A DNA stretch of 64,000 nt from Actinomycetota bacterium (GTDB lineage: Bacteria > Actinomycetota > Humimicrobiia > Hakubellales > JAMDDV01): contig JAMDDV010000001.1 in the NCBI GenBank assembly GCA_023488455.1, positions 92,683 to 156,682 of the forward strand. The letters are read 5' to 3'. The notes under the pieces are model-generated. The model did no database searches and was not told the origin of the DNA. It saw only the letters and a program-made list of their open reading frames with translations. The position numbers and the translations under genes are program-made. Below, one piece after another: positions 43,169 to 52,681 of this stretch; position 1 is the first letter of the stretch; each line of letters opens with the position of its first letter.

Positions 43169-44313
43169 TTATTGAGAAAGCATTTTAATTGCAAATTCTA
43201 TATTCTTTTTCGAATGTCTCTCCAAGGCGAATTTGTAACAATTATTCTTCATTTTATTCAACATTAAACGGTTTTCTTTTAAACCAATAATTAATTTTAT
43301 TATCTCATCAAGGTTTTCTTTGTCTACAATCCAGCCAATTTCCTTAGGTACCAGACTTGTATTAATCCTTATTTTTTCCTTAGCTTTTTTAATCAAGGCT
43401 GGAACATCAGGTATGAGAATCGGAGTTCCAGAAGCTAAAGATTCAACTGCAGGTTTTGCTAAGTATGTTTCATCAGCATATGACCATAGCAAGTCGGCCG
43501 CTTTATAGTATTTTGATAATTCTTCTTTACTACCTATATAATTTAAGTACCTTATATTATTATTTGTTTTTTCTAAATTTTTAAGCTGATTAGCAAGTTC
43601 TCCAACACCAATAAAAATAAAATAAAAGTCTTTTTCCTCTTTCAACCTGTTTGATATATCCATTAAGACGTTGCAATGCTTTTCCCTGTCCACTCTACCA
43701 ACAAAAAGAATTACAAACTTATCTTTTAAGTCAAAACTTTCTCTTAGCTTAACTCTATCAGCTTTGTTGAAAAAAACATCATCTGCCCAGTGCTCAAGCA
43801 CAATTATTTTATTATCATTAACAATTTTTTGAACATCTTTTTTGCAGCCTTGGGAATTAACAAATATTAAGTCAGTATAGCGACTGAGAAAAGCAGCTAT
43901 TTTTTGAGCTATTGGCCCTACATAATTTTCAACATATCCATGATGAGAAACAATAACTTTTCTTTTAAACAACTTAGCTAATGGTGCGATAAGAAGGGAG
44001 GTAGAAAATCCATTGCCAATTATTACATCGGGTCTAATAAAAAAAAATAGAAAAAATGATAAAAAAAAAGCGGCAATTCAAAAATGAATGCTAAGAGAAT
44101 ATTTGAAGATAAAAATAGTCCCCATCTATCATATTTTGGATAGGGGATACTGAAATATTTAAAATCTGATTCTTTTCTAATAAATCTACTTAGGCTTAAA
44201 ATATAAAAATTAAAGGAGCTTTTAGCATTTTTAATAATATCTTCTAAGAAAAGCCAACTACCTCCTGTGGTAGCAGGCGTAATTATCATTATCTTTCTTT
44301 TTTTATTTATCAA
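43169..44313 (-). pseudogene. GT4-family glycosyltransferase split by a frameshift in a T9 run
   Basis: Two minus-strand frames make one enzyme. The upstream frame (TTG at 44313, 96 codons to the TAA at 44023) starts with KIMIITPATTGGSWLFLEDI. The downstream frame (43169 to about 44040) resumes with IRPDVIIGNGFSTSLLIAPL and has VSHHGYVENYVGP, ILFVGRVDREKHCNVLMDIS, FIFIGVGELANQLKNLE and DETYLAKPAVESLASGTP. The switch lies in A-runs of nine at 44039-44047 or 44061-44069 on the plus strand; one extra T in the message would restore a single frame of about 380 codons. It may be a sequencing or assembly error, phase-variable slippage or true decay. The start overlaps the stop of the WbpB-like gene (TTGA). 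Confidence 0.82.
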
Positions 44314-45236
44314 AATTGTACTTTCCCCTCCTTACATTTTATTGCGATTTCTAAAGCTCTCAAACCATCATCTCCAGAAACTTCTACATCTTTATTTCCA
44401 ACAATAGAATTAATAAATGATTGAATCTCGTTTTTTAGAGGTTCAGCATAGGGAACATTTAATTCCTTAGTAATATAAGAACCATCCTCAGAAAATTTGC
44501 TATATTCAACCACCTTTTGGTCGATAAACCAACCCTTAATAAATTTATTTAAAGTCGCAACAATTATTTCCCTTACTTTAAAAGGGGTAAGCCAATTTGT
44601 GGTTATTTGGGCTAAAGTTCCATTTGACATTTCAAAGCACAGTACTGCAGTATCTTCAAACTCTGAAAGATTTATCGATTTTAGACAGTATATCTTTTTA
44701 AAACTCGAGTTAGTTAGAAAATAAATTAAATCAATGTCATGTACAGCTAAATCCACAATAATCCCAACATCCTTTACTTTTGGAGGGAAGGGACCAACTC
44801 GAGTTATATTAATTGAAATTGGATGAGAATTACCAATACTTTGCTTTATAACCTTTATGATCGGATTAAACCTTTCTGTATGTCCTACCATTAATTTCAC
44901 CTTATGCAAATTGCAAATGCTAATTATTTCTCGAGCTTTCTCTAAGTTATCAGCAATAGGTTTTTCGATAAGAATATTAGTACCTCTTTTTGCGACTTCT
45001 TTAGCCACTTGGAAATGATTTGAAGGTGGAACAGCTATGCTAATAGCATCTAATCTTTTCTCAATTAAATCCATATAATCTGAATAATATTTTGTGCCGA
45101 ATTTATTTGCGATTTCTAATCCTATATCACTATCTAGATCGGAAATTCCAATTAAATCAACTTCAGGCAATTCTGAATAAACTCTGGCATGATTTCTCCC
45201 CATAGATCCGGCGCCTATAACTCCAACTCTTATCAT
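44310..45236 (-). CDS. wbpB: Gfo/Idh/MocA-family oxidoreductase, WbpB-like
   Basis: A 308-residue NAD-dependent oxidoreductase. The Rossmann fold begins [20 protein letters not shown]. The EKP motif is at [18 protein letters not shown] (catalytic Lys region), with [27 protein letters not shown] and a C-terminal domain ending [14 protein letters not shown]. WbpB oxidises C3 of UDP-GlcNAcA to the 3-keto sugar, which WbpE then aminates. Directly upstream on the strand are a hexapeptide acetyltransferase and a DegT aminotransferase, with an ATGA overlap to the acetyltransferase. This order supports the assignment better than the sequence alone, because Gfo/Idh proteins have many substrates. No WbpA dehydrogenase is in the window. 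Confidence 0.86.
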   Translation of the reverse strand: MIRVGVIGAGSMGRNHARVYSELPEVDLIGISDLDSDIGLEIANKFGTKYYSDYMDLIEKRLDAISIAVPPSNHFQVAKEVAKRGTNILIEKPIADNLEKAREIISICNLHKVKLMVGHTERFNPIIKVIKQSIGNSHPISINITRVGPFPPKVKDVGIIVDLAVHDIDLIYFLTNSSFKKIYCLKSINLSEFEDTAVLCFEMSNGTLAQITTNWLTPFKVREIIVATLNKFIKGWFIDQKVVEYSKFSEDGSYITKELNVPYAEPLKNEIQSFINSIVGNKDVEVSGDDGLRALEIAIKCKEGKVQF

Positions 45237-45778
45237 ATTTTTCGCCCGTTTTTTGTTATTGACACTGCTGGGTTTCCAACAACAACATCATTTTCCTTAA
45301 CATTTTTGGTAACTACTGCTCCTGCTCCAACTATAGAATTCTCTCCTATCACAATTCCTGGTAGTATTGTGGCATTTGCCCCGATTCTTGCACCCTTTTT
45401 TATAATCGCTCCCTTTAGCTCTTCACCATATTTCATATATTTGTCATTAGTAGTAACACTATTGGGACCAAAGAATACATTGTCTTTAACAATTGTAAAT
45501 TTCGTAATATATACGCCGGTTTGGATGCTGACATTATCCCCAATTTTACAGTTACCATCTAGAACTGAATTTGTGCCTATCAGAACATTGTCGCCGATTT
45601 TCGTGTTTTCTCTTATCAAAACATTATGACCAGTTTTAAAATTTGAACCGATTTCTACGTTCTCATAAATTATTGTGCCTGATCTAATTATAGAATTGTC
45701 TAAGGTACGATTAATATTTTTTTCCATGTCTTTAATATGAACATTATTTTTTATTATTACGTTATTTTCTATTATCAT
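45233..45778 (-). CDS. wbpD: Left-handed beta-helix N-acetyltransferase, WbpD-like
   Basis: A 181-residue protein made of hexapeptide repeats from residue 1 to about 165 ([81 protein letters not shown]). [14 protein letters not shown] supplies the active-site loop between repeats. Such trimers acetylate sugar amines with acetyl-CoA; WbpD acetylates the 3-amino group of UDP-GlcNAc(3NH2)A. It lies between the WbpE-like and WbpB-like genes (6-base gap upstream, ATGA overlap downstream), the same set as in Pseudomonas O-antigen clusters. The assignment rests on context; the fold itself is certain. Confidence 0.86.
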   Translation of the reverse strand: MIIENNVIIKNNVHIKDMEKNINRTLDNSIIRSGTIIYENVEIGSNFKTGHNVLIRENTKIGDNVLIGTNSVLDGNCKIGDNVSIQTGVYITKFTIVKDNVFFGPNSVTTNDKYMKYGEELKGAIIKKGARIGANATILPGIVIGENSIVGAGAVVTKNVKENDVVVGNPAVSITKNGRKI

Positions 45779-45784
45779 TTTTTA

Positions 45785-46903
45785 TTAATTAGAAATTTTT
45801 CTAAAAACGTTAATTATTCTATCTAAATCATTTATTGAAAGACGTGGGTGAACTGGTAATGATAAAACCTGCCTGCTAGTCTCTTCTGCCATTGGTAAAT
45901 ATTCATTGTAACCTAAATTTAGATATAATTTCTGTTTATGAATTGGAATTGGATAATAAATTCCCCAGCCAATGTTCTCTTTATTAAGTTCTGCAGTTAA
46001 TTCTTCTCTAGTAAAGGAACAACTGTCCATGATCCTAATTGTGTATTGGTTAAAAACGTGCACTTTATCCTTAGTTCTTTTAGGTGTTTTTATTCCTTTA
46101 ATATTCTTTAACCCTTCAGATAAATATTCAGCATTTTCCTGTCTTTTTTTATTAAAACTATCAATCTTTTTTAATTGTTCTATGCCTATAGCTGCTTCAA
46201 TCTCTGACATCCTGAAATTATATCCAAGTATTTCGTGATTATAGCGCTCTCTTGAGCCATGATTTATTAATAATCTTGCTAAATCTGCTATTTTGTTATC
46301 ACTTGTTGTAATAATCCCGCCTTCCCCTGTTGTGATATTCTTGGTAGGGTAAAAAGAAAAACAACCAGCAGCACCGAAAGAACCTACCTTTTTGTTTTTA
46401 TATTCAGCACCATGTGCTTGGCATGAATCCTCAATTAGTAATAAATTATATTTAATACATATATCAATAATCTCATTTAATTCACAAGGACAGCCAAAAA
46501 GATTGACGATTAATATAGCCTTTGTTTTATTATTTACTTTTTCTGAGATTAACTTTGGATTAATATTAAAGTCTTCATAGTTAATGTCGGCAAAAACAGG
46601 TTTGGCTCCGACGTAAAGCACAGAATTTGAACTGGCAATAAAGGAAAAAGGTGTAGTTATTACTTCATCGCCTTGAGTTATGCCAGAAGATAATAGAGCG
46701 GTGTGAAGCGCAGTGGTTCCATTACTTGTAGCTACTGCAAATCTTGTTCCAATATATTTTGCAAATTTTTCTTCAAATCCTATTACCTTTGAACCTTGTG
46801 ATAAGATTCCTGAATATATTACTTTTGAAATATGTTCAATTTCTTCGTTTTCTATAAATGGCTCAGATATATTAATTCTTTTGCGTTTTTCTGTATGATT
46901 CAT
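45785..46903 (-). CDS. wbpE: DegT/DnrJ/EryC1 PLP-dependent aminotransferase, WbpE-like
   Basis: A 372-residue sugar aminotransferase. The N-terminal region has INISEPFIENEEIEHISKVI and GTRFAVATSNGTTALHTALL (phosphate binding). EDSCQAHGAEYKNKKVGSFG is the cofactor Asp region, and the PLP Lys is in FSFYPTKNITTGEGG. INHGSRERYNHEILGYNFRM with SEIEAAIG completes the pattern. WbpE transaminates the 3-keto sugar made by WbpB. Glutamate and PLP are the usual donor and cofactor. It is the second gene of the minus-strand operon, 35 bases after the methyltransferase gene ends. Alternative roles (C4 amination, as in LegC or PerA) cannot be excluded from sequence, but the neighbouring genes favour C3. Confidence 0.88.
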   Translation of the reverse strand: MNHTEKRKRINISEPFIENEEIEHISKVIYSGILSQGSKVIGFEEKFAKYIGTRFAVATSNGTTALHTALLSSGITQGDEVITTPFSFIASSNSVLYVGAKPVFADINYEDFNINPKLISEKVNNKTKAILIVNLFGCPCELNEIIDICIKYNLLLIEDSCQAHGAEYKNKKVGSFGAAGCFSFYPTKNITTGEGGIITTSDNKIADLARLLINHGSRERYNHEILGYNFRMSEIEAAIGIEQLKKIDSFNKKRQENAEYLSEGLKNIKGIKTPKRTKDKVHVFNQYTIRIMDSCSFTREELTAELNKENIGWGIYYPIPIHKQKLYLNLGYNEYLPMAEETSRQVLSLPVHPRLSINDLDRIINVFRKISN

Positions 46904-46938
46904 TTCTCCCTATAATGCTATTGGAATATTATTAAATG

Positions 46939-47640
46939 CTAAATTTTATTAATATTTTTTATATGGCTATATTTTTTTGCTTTTATAAATAGGTTTGAAA
47001 ATCCATTGTTTTTATTAAAAAATTCATTGTTTCTTTTTGGCTCTAATATATTGCGGAATGGGTTTTCTGAATTAAAAAGGAATCTAAATATATACATCAA
47101 GAAATTGTTAAAAATTTCATAAAAACCACCAAGCTTGATGGCATAAATCACTTCAAAATTATTATTTTCTAAATAAGGTTTTAATATTTTTAAGTTTAAA
47201 TGTTTATGGCCGATTAAAATCGCTGGATCTAAAGCTATACTTGAAATGTTTTTGAAAGGTACTGAGATATAAAGAATACCTCCAACTTTTAGAACCCTGT
47301 TCAGTTCACTAAAGGCTGATTCAAACTCTCGTTTTTTCAAGTGTTCAATTATTTCAAATGATGTAACAAAATCAAAATAATCGCTCTTGCAGGGAATGTT
47401 AGTTATTGACCCTTGTAAAAAATTAAATCTTGGATTATTTTTTATTTCCTCATCTAAAAAGTTTAAATTTGTATCTATAGAATAGAATTCGTCAAATTTT
47501 TTATCTCTGACTAGATATTCCAACCACCCAATATGGCACCCAATATTTAAAATCCTTTTATTACTTAAATCTCCTATTATTTCAAGTGATTTAAAATGTC
47601 TTGCGTTTATTCTATTTTTGATAATATTCTGATATTTCAT
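46939..47640 (-). CDS. Class I SAM-dependent methyltransferase
   Basis: A 233-residue protein counted from the ATG at 47640; a TTG at 47667 would add nine residues. RILNIGCHIGWLEYLVRDKK is motif I (with Cys-His in place of the usual G-x-G), FYSIDTNLNFLDEEI motif II, FDFVTSFEIIEHLKKREFES the catalytic region and VLKVGGILYISVPFKNI the later strand. The C-terminal 70 residues include an amphipathic segment (FYEIFNNFLMYIFRFLF) likely to contact the membrane. It is the first gene of the minus-strand operon, divergent from the membrane-protein gene at 47723. The target may be the diacetamido-uronic acid or the lipid carrier. Confidence 0.83.
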   Translation of the reverse strand: MKYQNIIKNRINARHFKSLEIIGDLSNKRILNIGCHIGWLEYLVRDKKFDEFYSIDTNLNFLDEEIKNNPRFNFLQGSITNIPCKSDYFDFVTSFEIIEHLKKREFESAFSELNRVLKVGGILYISVPFKNISSIALDPAILIGHKHLNLKILKPYLENNNFEVIYAIKLGGFYEIFNNFLMYIFRFLFNSENPFRNILEPKRNNEFFNKNNGFSNLFIKAKKYSHIKNINKI

Positions 47641-47722
47641 AAATATAAAATTATCAACTACAATCAAGATTTTTTAATAAATTACCATTTGATACAATTA
47701 CGTGCAACCTTTAGGGGATATT

Positions 47723-50269
47723 ATGTTAGGAATTAAATTAAATTTTATTAAATTTTTAAAAAATCGATTTGAAATAATATTAATTTTAATATTGGGTCTT
47801 ATTCCTTTAATCTGGCTTAGGAGATTTCAATGTGCAGTAGCTTCAGACTCTGGGCTTTTTTTATTTAACTCGGATGTTTATTTAAAAACGAGTCTTTATA
47901 CTTGGCTTGATCAATATGGAACAGGTATTAGAAGTATAGAGTCCATCTTGAATATTTTGTATTTTGCTATCCTGTTTTTATTTCAGAAAATTGGTTTTCC
48001 AGTATATTTAAAACAGATAATACTTTATTGTTCAATTTTCACTTTATCTGGGCTTACAATGTATTTCCTTATATATACTTTAAAGGATGGGGAAAATTAT
48101 CGGGTTCCAGCATTTTTTTCTTCAATTTTTTATATGTTTAATAATTATTCTTTTTATGTTTGGGGAAAGTTTGTTGTCCTATATTTTATTTTACCCATAA
48201 TACCGTTAGTTTTAGCCCTTTTTGTCAAAGGTTTAAAAAGTAAAAAAATACTCCTTTATTCTACTTATATAAATTTATTTATGCTTGTTTTTATGATCGT
48301 TTATGTAAATCCAGCCTTCATTTTACCATCTTTTTTTATTTTTATTTTATTTTTGATCTATCTATTTATTATTAATTGGAGAAATAAGGAAATTTTAAAA
48401 CTAATTCTGAAATTTTCGGCAATTTTATTTATACAGTGGTTCTTATTTAATTTGTGGTGGCTTTTGCCCTTAGCATTTAGCATAAGACAGATTTATCAAT
48501 CTGGTTATTCCACAGAACTTGTCAACAGCTTAGACTGGCTCAATACCATTAAAGACTGGACAAAACTTAAAGATGTCATAAAGCTATCAATTAGTATAAA
48601 AAATAACTCACTTTTATCCATTATCTTTGGTTATTTAACTACAACAATTGTTTTTGGGTCTTTAATTTTTTACAGAAAAAAAATTAAATCATATTATTGG
48701 TTCTTCTTTTCGATATCTATAATTGGCATTTTTCTTATGAAAGGTCTTAATCCCCCCCTGGGTAGAGTTTTTCTTTGGATGTTTGAGAAAATACCTGCAT
48801 TTCAGATGTTTAGGTGGGCATATGAAAAGTTTGGAATAATTGCACTAGTGGGTTACTCATATTTATTTGGATTTACAGTTGAAAGCTTATATCGCTTTTT
48901 AAAGAATTTTAACGTAAAAAGAAGTTTATTATTTAGTATTAAGATTTTATTGTTTATTTCTATACTTTTATCAGTATGGCCAATGATTATCAACACACCA
49001 TTTGATGAACTAACAGATAAAAATTATGTTGAAATCCCTGGTTATTATCCAGAGGTAAGAGAATTTTTTAATAAAGAAAGAGGATTATACAAAATATCGT
49101 CTTTCCCAATGGTAAAAACTTACTATGTTACATATAACTGGGAACATGGATATGATTCTGTAGAGAACACATGGGTATTATTGAATAAACCCGTTATTTC
49201 ACAAAGGACTGCTTTTCAAGGAAATGAATTAAATTATCTTCTTTCGGATTCAATAGGGAATAAAAGACTCTTTTTGTTGCTATCAAAATTATTGAACATC
49301 AGGTTTTCGCTGATTCAAAGTGACAGGGAGCCACAAGTGGAAACTGATACTCCGCTATTGGTTGGAAATTTTTTTAATAATGTAGAAGAGATTAAGTCAG
49401 ATAAAGAAATAGGTGAAATTGGAATATTCAAGATAGATGATAAATATTTTGGCTCAGAAGTTTATATTGCTGATTACGTTTACTTTGTTGATGGTGCGGT
49501 GGATAGTTTATTTCAGTTGTCAGATTTAGTTGATTTAAATAGGCAAAATGCATTTATTTTTAACTATAAGTATGCTGTTAATTTTGATAGAGTAAAAGAT
49601 ATTTTAAACAAGTACATTATAACTAAGTATTACAATGCTGATGCTGATTCTATTTATTCACTTAGAGAGAATTATAGAATTATGGATGGTGGGGAATATC
49701 TTGTTTTAGCCAGAGAAGATGATGTTGATAATAAATCGTCGTATAAATTTCTTTTTGATGAAATATCAATCGATTCAACATTATCGGACTTCAATGAAGG
49801 CTTTGTGAGATTTAGCGAGCTGGATTTAAGCAAAGAAAAATATAAAATTAGAGTTTTTAAAGATGATTCAGAAATCACCGATGTGAAATTTTTAAAGGAA
49901 ATATTTCTTCTTAAAGATTACAATCGTAGCTTTAATAGTGATGAGATAGAATTTAAAAAAATAAACCCTACTAAATATATATTGAATGTTGATATTAAAG
50001 AAACTCCCTATTTGCTTGTTTTATCTCAATCTTTTGATACACCCTGGAAAGCAAAGGTTATATTAGATAATGGAAAATCATATTATGTAAATGAAAATGA
50101 TCATTTAAAAGTTAACGGCTATGCGAATGCATGGAGAATCGACGAAAAGGGAAAATATAAGATAATTTTAGAGTATTATCCTCAAAAATTATTGATATTA
50201 GGACTAATTATTTCAAGTTTTGCAGCGGTAGGCTTCCTTATTTTATTGATGAAAATTTTAATATATTAG
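47723..50269 (+). CDS. Large GT-C-like membrane protein
   Basis: An 848-residue protein. About twelve helices fill residues 12-430, with WLRRFQCAVASDSGLFLFNS as the first loop (acidic) and SSIFYMFNNYSFYVWGK as the family's FYMFN re-entrant motif. A soluble region of about 380 residues follows and a final helix (ILGLIISSFAAVGFLILLM) closes it. VVLSQSFDTPWKAKV-like and NGYANAWRIDEKG segments near the C-terminus match those of the 26099 and 34454 products, so these proteins are relatives. I chose ATG at 47723 because TAGGGGAT lies 5-12 bases upstream; the GTG at 47702 has no such site. A role as external glycosyltransferase or polymerase is plausible. Confidence 0.75.
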   Translation: MLGIKLNFIKFLKNRFEIILILILGLIPLIWLRRFQCAVASDSGLFLFNSDVYLKTSLYTWLDQYGTGIRSIESILNILYFAILFLFQKIGFPVYLKQIILYCSIFTLSGLTMYFLIYTLKDGENYRVPAFFSSIFYMFNNYSFYVWGKFVVLYFILPIIPLVLALFVKGLKSKKILLYSTYINLFMLVFMIVYVNPAFILPSFFIFILFLIYLFIINWRNKEILKLILKFSAILFIQWFLFNLWWLLPLAFSIRQIYQSGYSTELVNSLDWLNTIKDWTKLKDVIKLSISIKNNSLLSIIFGYLTTTIVFGSLIFYRKKIKSYYWFFFSISIIGIFLMKGLNPPLGRVFLWMFEKIPAFQMFRWAYEKFGIIALVGYSYLFGFTVESLYRFLKNFNVKRSLLFSIKILLFISILLSVWPMIINTPFDELTDKNYVEIPGYYPEVREFFNKERGLYKISSFPMVKTYYVTYNWEHGYDSVENTWVLLNKPVISQRTAFQGNELNYLLSDSIGNKRLFLLLSKLLNIRFSLIQSDREPQVETDTPLLVGNFFNNVEEIKSDKEIGEIGIFKIDDKYFGSEVYIADYVYFVDGAVDSLFQLSDLVDLNRQNAFIFNYKYAVNFDRVKDILNKYIITKYYNADADSIYSLRENYRIMDGGEYLVLAREDDVDNKSSYKFLFDEISIDSTLSDFNEGFVRFSELDLSKEKYKIRVFKDDSEITDVKFLKEIFLLKDYNRSFNSDEIEFKKINPTKYILNVDIKETPYLLVLSQSFDTPWKAKVILDNGKSYYVNENDHLKVNGYANAWRIDEKGKYKIILEYYPQKLLILGLIISSFAAVGFLILLMKILIY

Positions 50270-50317
50270 CTGGTAAAATTTCATGTCGCGATTAAATAGT
50301 TTAAGAATGAAGTTTTT

Positions 50318-51094
50318 ATGAAATCAAGAAAGATAAATAAAAAAGTAATAGTGACGTTGCCGGCGTATAAAGCTGAAAATACCCTTAAAAGAACCGTTGA
50401 TGATATCCCCATGGATTATGTTGATCAAATAATACTGGTTGATGATGCCAGTCCTGATAATACGGTCAAATTATCAAGGGAATTAGGTTTGATGACCGTT
50501 GTTCATGAAAAAAATTTAGGTTATGGAGGAAATCAAAAAACATGCTATACAAATGCCCTAAGAATGGGTGCTGATATAGTAGTTTGTCTTCATCCTGATT
50601 ATCAATACAGTCCTAAGATGATTCCATCTTTAATTGAACCTCTTTTAGTTGAACGTGCTGATTTTACCTTTGGCTCTAGATGGAAAGATGGAGGCCAACC
50701 ACTCAAAGGCGGGATGCCATTTTATAGATATGTTGGAAATATTATTACTACCAAAATCGAAAATTACTTTCTTGATACAAACTTCACAGAGATGCACTCG
50801 GGGTTGAAGGCTTACAATAGAGAGTTTTTACTAAGTGTTCCTTTTCTCTCATATTCTGATGACTTCTTCTTTGATACCCAGATTTTATTTAATGCAATTT
50901 TATTTGGTTTTAGAATTGAAGAAGTTGCAATTCCCACAAGATATACTTTAGATAGTTCATCTACCTCAATATCGGCCTCTTTTAAATACATATATAAGAG
51001 CATTAGGTATGCATGGAGAGTTAAAAGATGCCGCTCTGGCGAGATTGATCGACTGAGAAAGTTAAGCAATGAATTTAATAGGAAGCATCTCTAA
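50318..51094 (+). CDS. GT2-family glycosyltransferase, DPM1-like
   Basis: A 258-residue GT-A enzyme. It begins VIVTLPAYKAENTLKRTVDD and carries ILVDDASPDNTVKLS, HEKNLGYGGNQKTCYTNALR, VCLHPDYQYSPKMIPSLIEP in the metal-site region, and FGSRWKDGGQPL. EMHSGLKAYNREFLLS and FFDTQILFNAILFGFRIEEV are typical of polyprenyl-phosphate sugar synthases. A donor lipid made here could serve the GT-C-like proteins on either side (47723, 52682). The ATG follows the previous stop after 48 bases. The N-terminal half resembles the GT2 half of the next protein (KNLGYGGNQKT versus ENQGYGGNQKL), so the two are duplicates. Confidence 0.87.
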   Translation: MKSRKINKKVIVTLPAYKAENTLKRTVDDIPMDYVDQIILVDDASPDNTVKLSRELGLMTVVHEKNLGYGGNQKTCYTNALRMGADIVVCLHPDYQYSPKMIPSLIEPLLVERADFTFGSRWKDGGQPLKGGMPFYRYVGNIITTKIENYFLDTNFTEMHSGLKAYNREFLLSVPFLSYSDDFFFDTQILFNAILFGFRIEEVAIPTRYTLDSSSTSISASFKYIYKSIRYAWRVKRCRSGEIDRLRKLSNEFNRKHL

Positions 51095-51114
51095 TCCCGT
51101 GATTGAGTAGACTA

Positions 51115-52668
51115 ATGCCAAAGTTTAAGAATCCCCAAAAAATTCTTATTTTAGTTTTAACAGTAAATGATATTAATACATTAAAAGAAACGTTGAGTGA
51201 TATTCAGTCTAATCTGTTTAGTTATGAAATTGAGATTTTGATCATACTCGATGTCGATAATTACGAAAGAATAAATATTGGGGAACTATTTAAACCTGGA
51301 TATAAATTTTTAAACATAAAAGTATTATGTAATCCAGAGAATCAGGGATATGGTGGTAACCAGAAGTTAGGTTACTTCTATGCAATCATGAATGGCTTTG
51401 ATGCTATAGTTTTATTACATGGAGATGACAAAAATGCCTCGAAGTCAATTGAAGAAATGATTACACCTATTCTGAATGGATCAGCTGATGCTGTAATTGG
51501 TTCTATAATGCTTAGAAAAGAGGTGGCAAAAAAAGGATTTACTCCTGTATTTGGATACTTATGTAGCAGGCTATTAACTCCCTGTATTAATAAAATATTA
51601 AAATCAAACTTGACGGATTTCTATTCAAGAATTAGAGCATATTCTGTTAGGGTTCTTAAAGATTTACCATTTCAGCTAAATACCAATGATAATTCTTTTG
51701 ATATTCAGATTATTATCCAACTTCTTTTTGGAGGATTTAAGATAAGAGAAATTCCGTTGCATTCATGCTACAGAAATGGGATTTGTAGTACTAACAGATT
51801 AAAATACTCTTGGAATTTAATAAAAATATCAATGTTAAGTAAATTACATTCACATTTCATTATATATCGAAGAGAATTTGATATTGAACAGGTCGAAAGT
51901 CATTACGATTCAAAGTTAGATTACTTGTCATCTCATTCATTAGCAATTGATGCTATTAGAGATAATAGCAAGGTTTTAGATATTGGGTGTAATAAAGGGT
52001 ATATTGATAAGGAATTAAAAAGGAAGGGATGTTATATAGTCGGAATTGACTGTTTACCTATAAAAAACAAAGCTGTTTTTGACGACTTTTTGCGGTTAAA
52101 TTTAAATAATGTTAGTAAGTTACCCTCGATGGATAATTTTGACTACATTTTAATGCTTGATATTATCGAACATCTTGATAATCCGGAATTATTTTTAGAT
52201 AAAGTAAGGGAAAAATCAGAACTCAAACAACCAACTGTTATTATTACTACACCAAATATTGCCTTTTTTCCAATAAGGCTTCAACTGTTATTTTCTCAAT
52301 TTAATTATGGAAAAGCAGGGATTTTGGACCTTTCGCACAAAAGACTATTTACATTTGGCTCAATAAAAAAGATTTGTGAAACAGCTGGGTATAAAATAAA
52401 GAAAATGTCTGGGATTCCCTTCCCCTTTCCTAAGGCTCTGGGTAAAAATAGATTAAGCGTGGTTTTGTTAAATTTAAATAGAGTATTAATTTTCTTGAGC
52501 AAAAAATTGTTCTCATATCAGATATATATTGAAATTATGCCTACACCAAATGTAAAAGAATTGTTAAAGTTTTTAACCACCAAAGATCAATATTTTATAC
52601 CTTTAAACAAAACGGGGATGCATACAGGCAAAAAATTTGAATTAGATGGAGATACTAATCAATTGTAG
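51115..52668 (+). CDS. GT2 glycosyltransferase fused to SAM methyltransferase
   Basis: A 517-residue two-domain protein. Residues about 1-250 are a GT2 domain related to the preceding gene (KILILVLTVNDINTLKETL, ENQGYGGNQKLGYFYAIMNG, LLHGDDKNASKSIEEMI, DFYSRIRAYSVRVLKDLPF). Residues about 265-480 are a class I methyltransferase with KVLDIGCNKGYIDKELKRKG (SAM binding), FDYILMLDIIEHLDNPE and VIITTPNIAFFPIRLQLLFS. The classical GT2 nucleotide Asp pair (VDDxS) is replaced by LDVDNYE, so the transferase half may be weak or have changed specificity. A single chain could add a sugar and methylate it, possibly as a terminator of chain growth. I prefer ATG 51115; TTG 51103 adds four residues. Confidence 0.83.
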   Translation: MPKFKNPQKILILVLTVNDINTLKETLSDIQSNLFSYEIEILIILDVDNYERINIGELFKPGYKFLNIKVLCNPENQGYGGNQKLGYFYAIMNGFDAIVLLHGDDKNASKSIEEMITPILNGSADAVIGSIMLRKEVAKKGFTPVFGYLCSRLLTPCINKILKSNLTDFYSRIRAYSVRVLKDLPFQLNTNDNSFDIQIIIQLLFGGFKIREIPLHSCYRNGICSTNRLKYSWNLIKISMLSKLHSHFIIYRREFDIEQVESHYDSKLDYLSSHSLAIDAIRDNSKVLDIGCNKGYIDKELKRKGCYIVGIDCLPIKNKAVFDDFLRLNLNNVSKLPSMDNFDYILMLDIIEHLDNPELFLDKVREKSELKQPTVIITTPNIAFFPIRLQLLFSQFNYGKAGILDLSHKRLFTFGSIKKICETAGYKIKKMSGIPFPFPKALGKNRLSVVLLNLNRVLIFLSKKLFSYQIYIEIMPTPNVKELLKFLTTKDQYFIPLNKTGMHTGKKFELDGDTNQL

Positions 52669-52681
52669 AAGAATGCTATAA

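Noticed and set aside
45189..45629. Plus-strand open frame of 146 codons rich in Thr, Pro and Ser
   Set aside because: It is antisense to the hexapeptide acetyltransferase; the repeated composition is produced by the repeated codons of the beta-helix.
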